From NCBI GenBank assembly GCA_922989275.2, contig OV277872.1:27110119-27174118 (forward strand): a stretch of DNA of 64,000 nucleotides, read 5' to 3'. The DNA is from Gari tellinella. Taxonomy: Eukaryota; Mollusca; Bivalvia; Cardiida; Psammobiidae. The position numbers were made by a program, and so were the translations under genes. How positions within the stretch are numbered: the stretch's first letter is position 1; each line of letters opens with the position of its first letter. Of this stretch, positions 20,345 through 30,628 are shown in pieces. The notes below the pieces were generated by a model. It made no database searches. It had not been told where the DNA came from and worked only from the letters and a program-made list of their open reading frames with translations.

Positions 20345-20565
20345 TGTTAGAAATACATGGAAATATGATCAGTAGGCGACCGAATTAATTTGACCTTCAA
20401 TAGACAGTTCTTGGAAATATGGGTAGGCGACCGAATGTATGACCTTCAATAGTTGTCATTCTGGGAAATAAAATTATGAGTAGGGCGACCGAATATGACC
20501 TTCAATGTCGCTATTCTTGGAATATTATGGGTAAGCGACTGAATGTGGCCTTCAATGCTCGTACA
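20345..20565. repeat. ~60-bp tandem repeat, about 4 copies
   Basis: The unit reads roughly TTGGAAATATGGGTAGGCGA then CCGAATGTGACCTTCAAT. Copies vary in length. Confidence 0.75.
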
Positions 20566-20573
20566 TTATGTTA

Positions 20574-20812
20574 CAGTGGAGAAAACGTTATTTTCTCTCA
20601 ATAAACGCGTTTACGCTAAAACTATTATTTACAGTGCAAACAGTTTGAAGCCTGATCAGACGACGGGTAACCCGGCGTCTGATCAGGCTCCAAACTGTTT
20701 GTCACTCAGGTAAAAATGAAAAGTCCGAATTGTCAAAAAGTTGCCCTTTTCTACATTTTAGTGCTTTGCGTTAGCGTTTCGTTTGTGTTTAAACGGGAAA
20801 GAATAACGAATG
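20574..20812 (+). mobile_element. Family d MITE, right end worn
   Basis: It starts CAGTGGAGAAAACGTTATTT. The hairpin at 20634-20702 has centre GACGACGGGTAACCCGGCGTC. The right side reads AAACGGGAAAGAATAACG and lacks the last TTCTCCACTG. Confidence 0.8.
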
Positions 20813-21070
20813 TGTGAGTGAAACGAAAAGCTCAAGATCAAGATGGATCAAGATCTGAGCCAAAGTTAGTGTATGCATTTTTGATGTGCTTTGCATCTCG
20901 TTATAACATCAAAATATAAAACAGATAACTTTTCACTTTTTACAAACTAACATACGCGACCCACTTGACAAATTAGTTGTTTTATGCCAAATTAGACGTA
21001 AACCGATAAGAACACCGTTATTGGTACACATTTACCCAATGTGTGTTTTGAAGTCTCTGGTACTATTAAC
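20813..21070. other. Spacer
   Basis: A small palindrome-like stretch near 20865-20900 (TTTTGATGTGCTTTGCATC) is the only structure noticed. No gene is seen. Confidence 0.35.
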
Positions 21071-21236
21071 CACAGGTACTTGACACATGCTTTATTATCT
21101 ATGAACCCCCTCCCCCCCTTTAAAAAAAAATTATTTTTTTTTTTTTTTTTTTTACTATACATGTACTTCTATTATAGATAAAAAAAAATTTTTTTTTAAA
21201 GGGGGTGGTGTTAATAGATAATAAAGTATGTGTCAA
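21071..21236. mobile_element. hAT-like hairpin element, copy 1
   Basis: It starts CACAGGTACTTGACACATGC and folds back to TATGTGTCAAGTA. The stem includes CCCCCTCCCCCCCTTT against AAAGGGGG, and A-runs against T-runs. The last bases of the right end are cut by the family b sequence that follows. Confidence 0.75.
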
Positions 21237-21400
21237 GTAACCCTTTACCCCTTAGCATGTTCTAGTAATTAAGAAAGGTGACCTCTTAATTAAAGCAGGT
21301 TATATTATCTGCTGTATACCATATAGAAAATATTTCCTATGGTGCATATTCATTGCTATATAAATTGGAACTAGTTTCTTTATTGACGGAACATTGGTGC
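21237..21400 (+). mobile_element. Family b fragment
   Basis: AACCCTTTACCCCTTAGCATG and the later 'ATAGAAAATATTTCCTATGGT' and 'GGAACTAGTTTCTTTATTGA' are family b outer sequences. The hairpin core has been almost wholly lost at about 21295-21310. Confidence 0.65.
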
Positions 21401-21489
21401 GTAAAGAGGTTTTAACATCCGCTTGTGACGAATGCAAATACTTACGATAAAAAAATAGCCAAAACGATGTTGTTGACATTTGTCTTCCA

Positions 21490-21650
21490 GGCTCCAAGGT
21501 TATAAAGCGTTTGAGTCGAGTCTGGAGTAGTTCTCAAGCCTTTGATTGGTCAGATTTGAGCCTAGGCTCAAATCTGACCAATCAAATGCTTGAGAATGAT
21601 ACCAGACGTGCAGACTGATCTAAAAATCTTTATAACCGTGAACCCAGGCG
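21490..21650. repeat. Family k foldback
   Basis: Arms GGTTATAAAGCGTTTGAGTC and its near-complement flank a strong hairpin. The tip is GATTTGAGCCTAGGCTCAAATC and is preceded by CTTTGATTGGTCA. Related copies lie at 53987-54170 and 63411-63547. Confidence 0.8.
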
Positions 21651-22129
21651 TGCCTGAAAGGAAAGTTCTTTCGTGTAGTATGTCACTAAGACATCTGCAA
21701 TGCCATGTTTGCCTATAGTCTGTCTATATCAGGTAGAAAACCTGTCAGTTTACTTTCATCATTTAAATAACTTTTTGTCTATGGTTGAAAAACGATTTAA
21801 TTACGAAGGCAGTGTCTGCATAACTGGCTCGAAAAATATATTATTCTCTGTCTATATCATGGCTCCAGATAGGGGGAGTATTTTAAAATCTAAAATCTTT
21901 ATTTCTGCTTTAAATCCTATGGTGTCACTACGTATTAGAATCGTCTCGAAGTGTGCTATCAGGTAGGCCTGCTTTAAGCTGTCGTTATTTTTACTAAAAT
22001 TTATCATCAATAGTTGTCCGTTTTTTTCTCATTGTAAAATATATTGTGGTTTAATGGACCAGTACATAACTTATTTACATCTCGAAGTATGGTGAGGTTT
22101 GCCGGGTTCTGAACTATGGTTACAAATAC
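21651..22129. other. Spacer
   Basis: AT-rich DNA with a short open frame (21700-21966) that resembles nothing known. A sequence near 21860-21930 (CTCCAGATAGGGGGAGTATT) recurs near 46925-46990, so this is an old repeat. Confidence 0.4.
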
Positions 22130-22575
22130 CCCATTTCCCGAACGCACACCTTTTACGCCTTTAATGTATTATTACACTGAAGAAAATAGTTCCACATTAT
22201 ACAGTCGTGAATATGTGGCATATAAAAGATCTTCTTTAATCTATCATATGGTAGCTTAAGGCAGGCTGAAAGTATAGCAGAATGCGCCATTCTGCTTTAC
22301 TTTCAACCTGCTACAGTGGAGAATCTGTTATTCTTTCCAAATAAACGCGTTTACGCTAAAACTATTATTTGCTGTGCAAACAGTTTGGAGACAGATCAGA
22401 CTCCAAACTGTTTACCACCAAGATAAACATGAAATATCAGAATTGTCCAAAAGTTGTTCTTTTCTACGTTTTAGCGTACGTTTGCGTTTAAACGGGAAAG
22501 AATAACAGATTCTCCACTGTATAAGTGGTCATTTCTCTTCAAAACTAGATACAGGCAATGTGGTAAATGATTATT
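22130..22575 (-). mobile_element. Family b MITE split by a nested family d MITE
   Basis: Left part 22130-22313 and right part 22522-22575 are the two sides of one family b copy (ACCTGC, then AGTGGTCATTTCTCTTCAAA). The break is exactly at a TA, duplicated around the nested element. Confidence 0.75.
22314..22519 (+). mobile_element. Family d MITE nested in family b
   Basis: It starts CAGTGGAGAATCTGTTATTC and ends AGATTCTCCACTG, flanked by TA on both sides. The core has lost its tip: AAACAGTTTGGAG, ten bases, then CTCCAAACTGTTT. Confidence 0.85.
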
Positions 22576-22636
22576 ATTCTTGAATCGCTCATATCATAGC
22601 AGTAACGGTTTCGGTCGCAAAGCAGCATTTACATTT

Positions 22637-22879
22637 GACCCTTTCACTGCCAATTCTTTCGTGAGATTTGTACTCCTTCACCGTTTCATTATCTGCTTCA
22701 ATTTTGTTATCTACAATGTCGTTTCATAGTTAAAAAATAAAGCAGTATAACTGAAGACATTTCAAAACGAGTGTCAAACAGTTTGGATCCTGACCAGACG
22801 CCGCGTTAAGCGGCGTCTGATCAGGATCCAAACTGTTTGCAAACGCGCTTTAAAGCGCCATCGAGAGTGAAAGGGTTAA
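22637..22879 (+). mobile_element. Family a MITE, complete
   Basis: Left TGACCCTTTCACTGCC, right GAGAGTGAAAGGGTTAA. The hairpin at 22778-22842 has centre GACGCCGCGTTAAGCGGCGTC. It lies about 170 bp upstream of the start of the PAN-sushi-F5/8C gene. Confidence 0.85.
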
Positions 22880-23054
22880 ATGGATTATATTATAGAGACA
22901 GCATTTAACTGATACCCGTAACGCCTCGTCGGTGCATAATTTATGAGTGAGGTTGAAGCGCATCTATTGGTCGAGCCAATGCTTATTACATGCGGAACGA
23001 GGGTGCTAGTCTTGGCGGTTTTAGAACTTGGCATCATCATTCAGACGTTCAAAC
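22880..23054 (+). promoter_or_regulatory. Probable 5' region of the PAN-sushi-F5/8C gene
   Basis: Unique-looking sequence lies between a family a MITE and the first ATG. It contains an inverted CCAAT pair (ATTGGTCGAGCCAAT at about 22967-22981) and an AT-rich TATATTATAG at about 22886. Neither the start site nor a 5' UTR intron can be fixed from the sequence. Confidence 0.35.
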
Positions 23055-23376
23055 ATGGATACCCGAGACGCGATATTTCTCGTTATTGCATTTATTGCAT
23101 TTTACTTTGGCAATATTCTGAATGTAAAGGCGGACAATGGCGGAACGCACTTTCAAATGGATGTCAAATACAGCGACACCTATTGTTCTGATGACGTTGA
23201 TGTTAGCGACTCTGTCAGATCAGCCATACAATGTGCAAACCGATGTTCAAACAAACAAGGTTGCAAGGGATTCTTCTACAATACAATCACAGGAAAATGC
23301 AGCACATTGAAAAAGGTGCCCAACAGCACAAATGATTGTCTGTCTGAACAAGGAAGCGTATATTACAAGAAGCAAG
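23055..23376 (+). CDS. Exon 1 of secreted PAN-sushi-F5/8C protein: signal peptide + PAN
   Basis: The ATG at 23055 opens MDTRDAIFLVIAFIAFYF, a clear signal peptide with likely cleavage near NVKA/DNGG. An extended frame to 23028 begins with TTG and is ignored. The rest (about residues 27-107) looks like a PAN/Apple domain: six cysteines in YCSD, QCANRCS, GCKGFFYN, GKCSTL and NDCLS. The frame meets AAGCAAG/GTAAAA, so the donor is at 23377 and the exon ends in phase 1. That is the phase at which every downstream sushi exon starts. The whole product would be a secreted adhesion or recognition protein of 437 aa (role is inference). Confidence 0.8.
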
Positions 23377-23386
23377 GTAAAACATA

Positions 23387-23561
23387 CAGTTGAAACTCGA
23401 TAATTTGAACTTGCGTTAGTTCGAATATATCCATATTTCAAATATAATATAACTTTGAAAAACGGGCACGTTCGACTTAAGCGGGTCGGCCTGTCGTAAT
23501 TCAGCTTATGAAATACTGATACGAATGAGTTAAGCAAGTTCGAAGTATCGAGTTTCGACTG
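23387..23561. mobile_element. Family g MITE 10 bp after the exon 1 donor
   Basis: It starts CAGTTGAAACTCGATAATTT and ends ATCGAGTTTCGACTG, with TA on both sides. It occupies the very start of intron 1. Confidence 0.8.
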
Positions 23562-23899
23562 TATATCTTCTGATTGAAAACATTAGCCGATAGAAGTAAC
23601 ATTCGTTTTAATATTATTTTCGATAATTATTTCTGGTTCTCATTTAGACACGACTGTCCTTTTAAACTTAATTGTTTCCATCTTACCAGCTCACGAAACC
23701 TTAATTGAAGTGTTCGAAATTTTTATACTGATCGCAATTTTAGCAATTTGGCATCCTATGTCTGACTGTATACTCGTAAGCTAATGCCAAACAAATATGC
23801 TCATTAAGTCATACAATTCCTTTATACATGTACACAGCAAAACCTCCCCAGCCAATTTCTTTATATATGTATATGCTTGTTTGTTTAAAACTTTTCTTT
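23562..23899. other. Intron 1, no feature seen
   Basis: AT-rich intronic sequence without an obvious repeat or exon. Confidence 0.4.
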
Positions 23900-24131
23900 T
23901 AATCCGTTCATGATCAAATTTGTCGAAAGTTTTTTCTTCACCGCCATAATGTCGTCTGCTTCAATAGTATTGTCTGCAATATCGTTACAAAGTTAGATAG
24001 GTATTATGAAATTTCGAAACGAGTGTCAAAACGTTTGGGTCCTGATCAGACACCGCGTAACGCGGTGTCTGATCAGGACCCAAACTGTTTGCAAACGCGC
24101 TTTATGACGTCATTGAGAGTGAAATGGTTAA
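23900..24131 (+). mobile_element. Family a MITE
   Basis: Left 'CTTTTAATCCGTTCATGATC', right GAGAGTGAAATGGTTAA. The hairpin at 24022-24090 has arm TTTGGGTCCTGATCAGACAC, matched in the other arm, including the C-to-T change in ACACCGCG. Confidence 0.8.
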
Positions 24132-24378
24132 ATTGTTTGTTTTTAAATGATAAATTCTGTGAACAAAAAGGATTTACTCATTGCTTATTCTATTTTTTGT
24201 TCATATGCTTATTCTGCAAATCATATGTTGTTTTACATTTAATTGCCACATATTGTAAGCAGACTGTCTTTAAGATATCTAAAACAAAACCAAGGTTAAT
24301 AATATTGTTTAAAGTATTATGGATAAAATCGTTCATTTGAATGTGGAACAACAGACATAAACCCCTAAGACATGTGAT
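24132..24378. other. Intron 1, no feature seen
   Basis: Low GC. The words near 24255-24310 (GACTGTCTTTAAGATATCTA) recur near 52575-52625, so an old repeat pair is likely. Confidence 0.35.
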
Positions 24379-24596
24379 TTAACCCATTACTCCATAGCCT
24401 GTTTCTAGTTTTGAAGATATGTGACCACTTAAAGCAGGTTGAAAGTAAAGCAGAATGCGCCTTTAGCTATTATTTGCTAGAATATAGAAAATATTTCTAA
24501 TGATTTTTATTTGTGACAGTATAAAATGGAACTATTTTCTTCAGTAGAGGAATAATTCAAAGGCATAAAATGCGTACTTATAGGGTAATGGATTAA
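24379..24596 (+). mobile_element. Family b MITE that lost one hairpin arm
   Basis: TTAA lies at 24379-24382 and 24593-24596. The left arm GCAGGTTGAAAGTAAAGCAG is present, but after GCGCC the sequence jumps to TTTAGCTATTATTTGCTAGA, so the second arm is deleted. Confidence 0.8.
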
Positions 24597-24760
24597 AACC
24601 GTAACAAACTGAAAGTAAAATTGCTGCTATAAATAGTACACCTCAGTAGTTGGCACGTGACACGACATACGGCTGAAAGTCAGATATCTCTTGGTACTGA
24701 TTGTAAAGAAAAAGTTGATAAGTTTCTGTGTGTGACTTTCGAACTCGATAAAATATTATA

Positions 24761-24828
24761 CAGTGCTCCCTCGCTACAACGGCCCTCCAAACAGCGACTC
24801 CCTCCTTACAACAACGCCTTTCACTGTT
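24761..24828 (+). mobile_element. Family f left end only
   Basis: CAGTGCTCCCTCGCTACAAC and CTCCTTACAACAACGCC match family f. It is cut at about 24830, before the foldback that follows. Confidence 0.7.
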
Positions 24829-24846
24829 CCAGAGACTAATAGAATT

Positions 24847-24988
24847 AAGCACGGCTTTTTGGTAAAGACGGGGGATTCTATACCCGAGGTTGGTCTGTTC
24901 CCAGTCGGAAACGAGCTTTAGCGAGTTTCCGACAGGAACAGACCAACCGAGGGTATAGAACCCCCGTCTTTACCAAAATCCGTGCTTG
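24847..24988. repeat. Long near-perfect foldback
   Basis: The arms begin AAGCACGG. They continue TTTGGTAAAGACGGGGG, TTCTATACCC and GGTTGGTCTGTTCC, all mirrored. The tip is CGGAAACGAGCTTTAGCGAG followed by TTTCCG. A stem of about 60 bp is possible. Confidence 0.9.
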
Positions 24989-25380
24989 ATTATTTTTCTC
25001 GCTTAAAATTCCCATTAAAACGAGTAAATTAAAAGAATTGTAAAGACCTACTTTTTTCCCGTATCACACATTCCATATCCAATAGCAACACACAGCTATT
25101 TAAAGGTCGCGCCATTCTAGCTTGACTTTGACATTTATTTGTACACACGTTTTAAGAAGAAAACATGTCCCACTTTAGATCACTACTCAGAAATTCAAAC
25201 GGTTTTTATTGAATCCAAGCGATTTTGTATAGTAAACGTCATAAACAACCATTTCTTCCTTTATATACGTTCTACTTTCAAGCCATAACAACAACCGACG
25301 TCAATGCCGTCACTATAGAACGTGACCTTACGCGTATACTCGATTATGTGAAACAATCAACAACAACAACATAAATCACT
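24989..25380. other. Intron 1, no feature seen
   Basis: No repeat end or coding signal is recognised. Confidence 0.35.
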
Positions 25381-26335
25381 GTTTAAGGGTGTATCAATGT
25401 CATGAATTTAAGAAATTTTCAAAGTATATGAAAACACTTTATGATGGTTTTGTATTGAAGAGCTATTTAAGATGAATGAACAAATAGAAAAAGTGTACAT
25501 TTTGGTGAACAACAGTTGGCTCCATGGCCATGTAAAATTTACCCCACCCACTTTCTCTTATGTTGTCCTTTTCAAACAGTCCGCTTCAATAAAATCCATT
25601 TTAAATGATAACAAATACGATAATTTGGTTTTGTGTTATTTATTTCCTATCTATGGTAGTATTTCTTCATACAAAAACTAATTGAAGAAAAAACAGGCAC
25701 CAAATATTAAATTTATAAAGCTCTAAATATCATCGATATGGTACTTTTTTGTAAATTTTGTAAGGGGAGATAACTCTTTTTACTTTAATAACTCAAAATT
25801 TTCAACACTTACCTTTCAATTTCTTTTCATATTTTGAACTGCCTTAGCATTGGCTTTCATTTGTTAGAATATAAGAAAAAGTTTAATACTAGAACTATTT
25901 CATTTTCAATTTTTTTTACTTTATTTTCATAAAATAAAATATCTAATAAAATAATGCCCTATAAAAAGCATATTTTTGATATTCAAGGATCCATATTGTT
26001 CAAACCTAGTGCCTGCTTTGTCTAAATTTGGTTTTTATATGTGAAAATACCACCATAGACATAAAATAAATAATGAAAACCTAAATTACCATGGTTGTTT
26101 TCATTTGAAATAGATTTTACATAAGCTTGTACTCTGAATGGGTAACATTTGAGAGAAAAAGTCCAAATTTGACATACCTTTTTCAAATCGCTGTAGCTCA
26201 AAAAAAAGGACACCACCATATATGTTTTTTCCATTTTTTCATTCATCATAAATAGCTCTTCCAAAAAAACAATGATAGAAAAAAAGTTTGATACTTTGAA
26301 AAAAATCGCTTATGAGTTGGATACACCCTTAAACA
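25381..26335. mobile_element. 955-bp foldback element
   Basis: The ends are TTTAAGGGTGTATC and GATACACCCTTAAA. The subterminal 200-250 bp on each side are diverged inverted copies, so that the open frames at 25472-25681 (+) and 26022-26264 (-) give related peptides (YLFPIYG, YLFYVYGG). AT-rich centre. No transposase. Confidence 0.75.
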
Positions 26336-26561
26336 TGGGATATCATTGAATTGTCGAAAGCCACAGACAAGCGTAGAGTCTACTGTAACATTCTCGATTT
26401 CAATTCTCTTTGTGAATATAGCTTGTGGTCCATTTTAAGTTTCATGGTATTTCCCTTGCATTTAACCCAATTGGGCGGAAGAATACAGTGCCAGACAAGG
26501 TTTGCCGTACGGCTATTTTTAGTAGCAAAATGTGGTCTAGCCCCCCTGAAAAGCGAGAATA
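26336..26561. other. Intron 1, no feature seen
   Basis: A short open frame on each strand resembles nothing that I know. Confidence 0.3.
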
Positions 26562-26829
26562 TTATGTCTAACGCTTTCACTGCTGCAGTATCGTCTGCTT
26601 AAAATTGTTGTCTGCTGTTTTTCTTACATAATGGACATTGTGACAGATAAAAACATTATGACGAGTCATAAACAGCTTGAGTCCAGATCAGACGTCGTGT
26701 TACGCGGCGTCTGATCTGCATTCAAGCTGTTTGCAAATGTAAGCAAATTTCCTTCCCTAAAACAAATCCTCCGAACAACACACACAATATTTGTCTCCCA
26801 TTGGATATCGTTGTAGAGAGGGAACACTG
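26562..26829 (+). mobile_element. Family f MITE lacking its left end
   Basis: It starts within the family at ATGTCTAACGCTTTCACTGC and ends AGAGAGGGAACACTG, then TA. The hairpin at 26668-26733 has arm AACAGCTTGAGTCCAGATCA. Confidence 0.75.
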
Positions 26830-27112
26830 TACATTCCGATTTTGTTTACTTGACAGTCAAAAACCCATAACGTTAATAGATATAGCAGACACTAATTCTT
26901 ACCAACGAAGACTAAAAACAACGTATCACTTGCCCGCTGCGTTATTCATGACTGAAAGTCCAATAAAATCGTGAAAATACGTTGTCAAAAAGTTTGGAAT
27001 TGATTACGACTCGAAGCCTGAGACTTTGGATTGCTGGCCACCCGCTGTGCTACAAAGACTGACACTGAAGCTTATCGACATTTTCTTTATGTAAAGTGCA
27101 CAAAATAAATTA
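26830..27112. other. Intron 1, no feature seen
   Basis: No repeat end or exon is recognised. Confidence 0.3.
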
Positions 27113-27200
27113 CAGTGAAACCCCTCTAAACCGGAACCTCTAAATACTGGCATTCTCTCTTAACCGGACCCCAAGATATTCGGTCTAAAGCAAACTCGGA
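27113..27200 (+). mobile_element. Family h left end
   Basis: CAGTGAAACCCCTCTAAACC, then GGAACCTCTAAATACTGG and CTCTTAACCGG. The rest of the element is missing. Confidence 0.7.
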
Positions 27201-27338
27201 ACTATAAGCAATTCCAAATATCACTGGTTATACGAGGCTCAGTTTATTTCTGTACAATCGAGAGCAACCATGAGTTCAGCAAAGAAATCGATGGCCGTCG
27301 TTGGCCATCGATTGCGAGTTGGCTGCCGGTCTGAAATA

Positions 27339-27544
27339 CAGTGGAGAAAACTTTATTCTTCCGTTTAAACGCAAATGCATTGCATTGAAATGTAGAAAAT
27401 GACAACTTTTTGACAAGTCTGACTACCAGTTTTAATCTGAGTACAAACAGTTTGGAGTCTGATCTAGCTCCAAACTGTTTGCAATGGAAATAATAGTTTA
27501 AGCGTAAACGCGTTTATTTGGAAAGAATACGTTTTTTTCTACTG
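27339..27544 (-). mobile_element. Family d MITE, reverse, with tipless hairpin
   Basis: Ends CAGTGGAGAAAAC and TTTTTTTCTACTG, each next to TA. The core has lost its tip (AAACAGTTTGGAG, then nine bases, then CTCCAAACTGTTT). The left flank 27285-27338 matches, inverted, the right flank of the copy at 3506-3732. Confidence 0.8.
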
Positions 27545-27799
27545 TACTCTGCACGCTGCACACGGGGCACAAACTGCTAACCGTTACAGCAAACAGTGGC
27601 AACTGAACACGCTACTGGCCTATTCGTATGCTAACGGAGAAATATCCATTACATTCACACACATTTTGATCAAGAGAAGCTGAAAAACTCGGCGTTTCGC
27701 CTGGATTCAATTTCTTAAACTCTGAAACCTTTTTGAAAAGAAATATAAGAAAACCATTGTTTTAGAACTGTGCAGGGGCTCGTCCTACGAAACGTTGTA

Positions 27800-27930
27800 C
27801 AGCGTTCCCTCCCTACAACGGCCCCTCCCAACAACTACTCCCTCCTTATAACGACGTTTGTCACAGTTCCCTAAACAAGACAGTTATGTCTAACGCTTTT
27901 ACTTCTGCAATATCGTCTGCTTAAAATTAA
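27800..27930 (+). mobile_element. Family f left part
   Basis: CAGCGTTCCCTCCCTACAAC, 'TTATGTCTAACGCTTTTACT' and 'AATATCGTCTGCTTAAAAT' are family f. It is cut at about 27930. Confidence 0.7.
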
Positions 27931-27942
27931 CATTTAATTTCT

Positions 27943-28178
27943 TATTTCTCAGTCTAATACTGTCTTTCGACATCTCTTTAGTATCGTCTTTTCAAGACGA
28001 TTTCAAAGAAAGTCACAACACAGGATAAGACGGAGAATTAAATAATAATTGAGAAATCTTTAAAAGACGAGTCCAAAGAGATGTCCTAAGACAGGATTAG
28101 AAGGAGAAATCAATAATGATTGAAACATTAAGAATCTGACTTACGACCGTTTTTGTCGTACGATGTTTTGTATGATGG
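27943..28178 (-). mobile_element. Family e MITE with a doubled inner part
   Basis: The words TCTTTTCAAGACGATTTCAA and TTTAAAAGACGAGTCCAAAG show two versions of the inner arm. The right end is GACCGTTTTTGTCGTACGAT. The left GGGCCC end is missing. Confidence 0.65.
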
Positions 28179-28184
28179 GCACCT

Positions 28185-28426
28185 GGGCCCGTTTTACTAA
28201 ACAACTTACGCAAATTATTTGCATAAGTCAAAATTTTAAATTTAAATTTATATTTTTTATTATCACTTGCTACAAACAGCAAATAGCCAGATCAGAGGAC
28301 GCGCTTTTAGCGCGTCCTCTGATCTGGCTATTTGCTGTTTGCAAACGTTTATGATCGAAAAATAAGAGTTAAACGATTTTGACTTACGCAAAAAAATTGC
28401 GTAAGTAGTTTAGTAAAACGAGCCCC
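28185..28426. mobile_element. Family j MITE, complete
   Basis: The ends are GGGCCCGTTTTACTAAACAA and a near-complement ending GTAAAACGAGCCC. 'CTTACGCAAATTATTTGCATAAG' type inner repeats are on both sides. The core at 28268-28342 pairs CAAACAGCAAATAGCCAGAT with its mirror around GGACGCGC...GCGCGTCC. Confidence 0.9.
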
Positions 28427-28529
28427 AGGACGACAGTTATTGTGGATGAAAACCTACTAAGCGTTCAAAGAGACTAAACACCATGGAGCCTTTATAAACA
28501 CGTAAACAGTATAGTAGGAAGAGTAATTA

Positions 28530-28793
28530 CAGTGCTCCCTCTCTACAACGGCACTCCCAACAACAACACCCTCCTTACAGCGACCCTTGCCACTGTTCCC
28601 TAAATAGGACAATTATGTCAAACCTATTCACGACTGCAATGTCGTCTATTTAAAAGTGTCGTCTGCTGTTTTTCTCAAAGTTACATAATGGACATTTTAA
28701 CAGAAAAAAAAACTTAGTGACGAGTGAAATCCCTCCGAACAACGCACTTACTTTTTGTCTCCCGTTGGGTGTCGTTGTAGAGAGGGAGCGATG
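28530..28793 (+). mobile_element. Family f MITE without core hairpin
   Basis: Left CAGTGCTCCCTCTCTACAAC, right GTAGAGAGGGAGCGATG, TA outside. The sequence goes from 'TAGTGACGAGTGA' directly to 'AATCCCTCCGAACAACGC', so the whole core is deleted. Confidence 0.8.
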
Positions 28794-29007
28794 TATGTTA
28801 AAAACGACATTTCGATGAAAATAATATATGATTGTCACTGCTGGGTTTCGAATCTGTGCAGCGAACTTACCAAAATAACTGCTGCTCTCCACAGTTAATC
28901 AAGTTATCTCTTCTTACTTCAATTAAATGAAGGCCACGGTGAACAAAACAATGTGATTAAACAGTGTATAATATAATTTATATTAAGTAGAAACAAAAAT
29001 ACAAGTC

Positions 29008-29178
29008 AGGGTCCCGTCTTACGAAACGTCGTACGACATTATAATCGTAAGTCAAAATCTTAAATCCTCAGTTATTATTTATTTCTCCATCTAATCGTGG
29101 AACATTCAGAAATTATAGGCATTTTAAAGTGTTGACGTACGACCGTTTTGACGTACGACCGTTTAGACGTAAGCTTCC
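29008..29178. mobile_element. Family e MITE, decayed
   Basis: GGGTCCCGTCTTACGAAACG at the left. The right side repeats GTACGACCGTTT twice (29138-29165). The central hairpin is missing. Confidence 0.65.
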
Positions 29179-29211
29179 AGGGATGTTAATGAGGCTAAGT
29201 TTTTTTTTATA

Positions 29212-29456
29212 CAGCGCTCCCTCTCTATACAACAACACACAACAGGAGACAAAAAGTAAGTGCGTTGTTCGGAGGGAGTCGTTATAGGGAGGGACATTTA
29301 CAAACAGTTTAAATCCAGATCAGACGCCGCGTAACGTGGCGTCTGATCTGGATTCAAGCTGTTTGTCACTCGTCATTTTTTTTTCTGTCAAAATGTCCAT
29401 TATGTAACTTTGAGAAAAACAGCAGACGACAACATTGCAGTCGTGAATAGGTTTGT
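29212..29456 (-). mobile_element. Family f MITE, reverse, truncated
   Basis: It starts CAGCGCTCCCTCTCTATACA. The hairpin at 29302-29366 has centre GACGCCGCGTAACGTGGCGTC. It is cut after AACATTGCAGTCGTGAATAG. Confidence 0.75.
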
Positions 29457-29566
29457 CATTTTGCCACCATGCACCAAACTTGGTTATATTCATTGGAATG
29501 AAAAGTTGATTCATTTATCTACAAACTTAATTACAGAAAGCCCGAACTCTACCGTGTCGATGAAGT

Positions 29567-29817
29567 TTAACCTTTTCCCTCATAGAAGCGCCTTTTAGCA
29601 CATTTGATTTATTCCTCCACTGAAGAAAATAGTTCCAATTTATTCAGTCTTGAAAATGAACCATAAGAAAAAATCCTGAATCCTAGCAGATGATTGCTTA
29701 AAGCAGGCTGATAGTAAAGCAGAATGTGCCTTAAAGCACATTCTGCTTTACTTTCAACCTGCTTTAAGTGGTCACCTATCTTCAAAACTAGAAACAGGCT
29801 ATGGGGTAATGGGTTAA
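29567..29817 (-). mobile_element. Family b MITE, complete
   Basis: TTAA lies at 29567-29570 and 29814-29817. The hairpin at about 29700-29768 has the variant tip GTGCCTTAAAGCAC. The right end is ATGGGGTAATGGG. Confidence 0.85.
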
Positions 29818-30030
29818 CCATTTTCCCCAATAGAGGCTCCTTTTAGCGCATTTAATTACTTCCTTCACTGAAGTTCCAACTTTTACAATCCTAAAAATGT
29901 ACCGTAAGAAATATTTTCAAAATCCTAGCAGATCATAGCTTGAAGCAGGCTGAAAGTAAAGCAGAATGAGCCTTACTTTTAACCTGCTATAAGTGGGCAC
30001 CTATCTTCGATACTAAAAACAGGCTATGTG
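29814..30030 (-). mobile_element. Second family b MITE sharing the same TTAA
   Basis: It begins at the TTAA that closes the previous copy (TTAACCATTTTCCCC). Its hairpin has lost the tip (GCAGAATGAGCCTTACTTTT). The right end 'GGCTATGTGGTTCAGG' is decayed. Confidence 0.75.
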
Positions 30031-30628
30031 GTTCAGGAGATTTGGATTACATTTACAGAAAGTTTAATTTGCATTTGTTGGAGACAGATTAGGGCTGGGT
30101 GCATAACAGTATTCTAAAAGCTCTGTAGCGATATGATTTGTAAAAATATCTAATTTGTAAAAAACAAATCAAATCATGTCAAGTTTTACAAATCATGTTT
30201 TGTTCAAAAACTTCAATTTTGCTTAATTTTGCTTTTCCACAGATGTTGACCCTCTCAAACAAAATTTCATTTTTTAAGTTACAGACTGGCAACCTTTCTA
30301 TTTTTTTTCTCTATTTTGTTCTAGAGACATTGTAGATAATTTTTCAGTGTGTTCACTCTGAATGCCCTTGCTTCATTTTGTGAAATTTCAGTTTGTCTAA
30401 AATGTAAAAAAGTGATTTTTGAAAAAAGAAATGGCCACATAAATTAGTTACTGCAAAAAGATATTTTGTTTAATGTACTGTGCAAACAAATCTAATTTTT
30501 TGCTTGTTTTTGTCTACAACAATGTTTTAGAAATAAAATACATAAATTTTGATCCTTTTATTAATATTTGTAATATTTTTATACTTTTAAAATAAGGAGG
30601 GAGTAGTCATTTTAAGGTGTGTGTTTTA
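30031..30628. other. Intron 1, AT-rich, no feature seen
   Basis: A short direct repeat of TTTGTAAAAA-like words and an 'AAATCATG' pair occur near 30130-30200. Nothing else is seen. Confidence 0.4.

Noticed and set aside
23028..23054. Upstream extension of exon 1
   Set aside because: It begins with TTG. The ATG at 23055 directly precedes the signal peptide.
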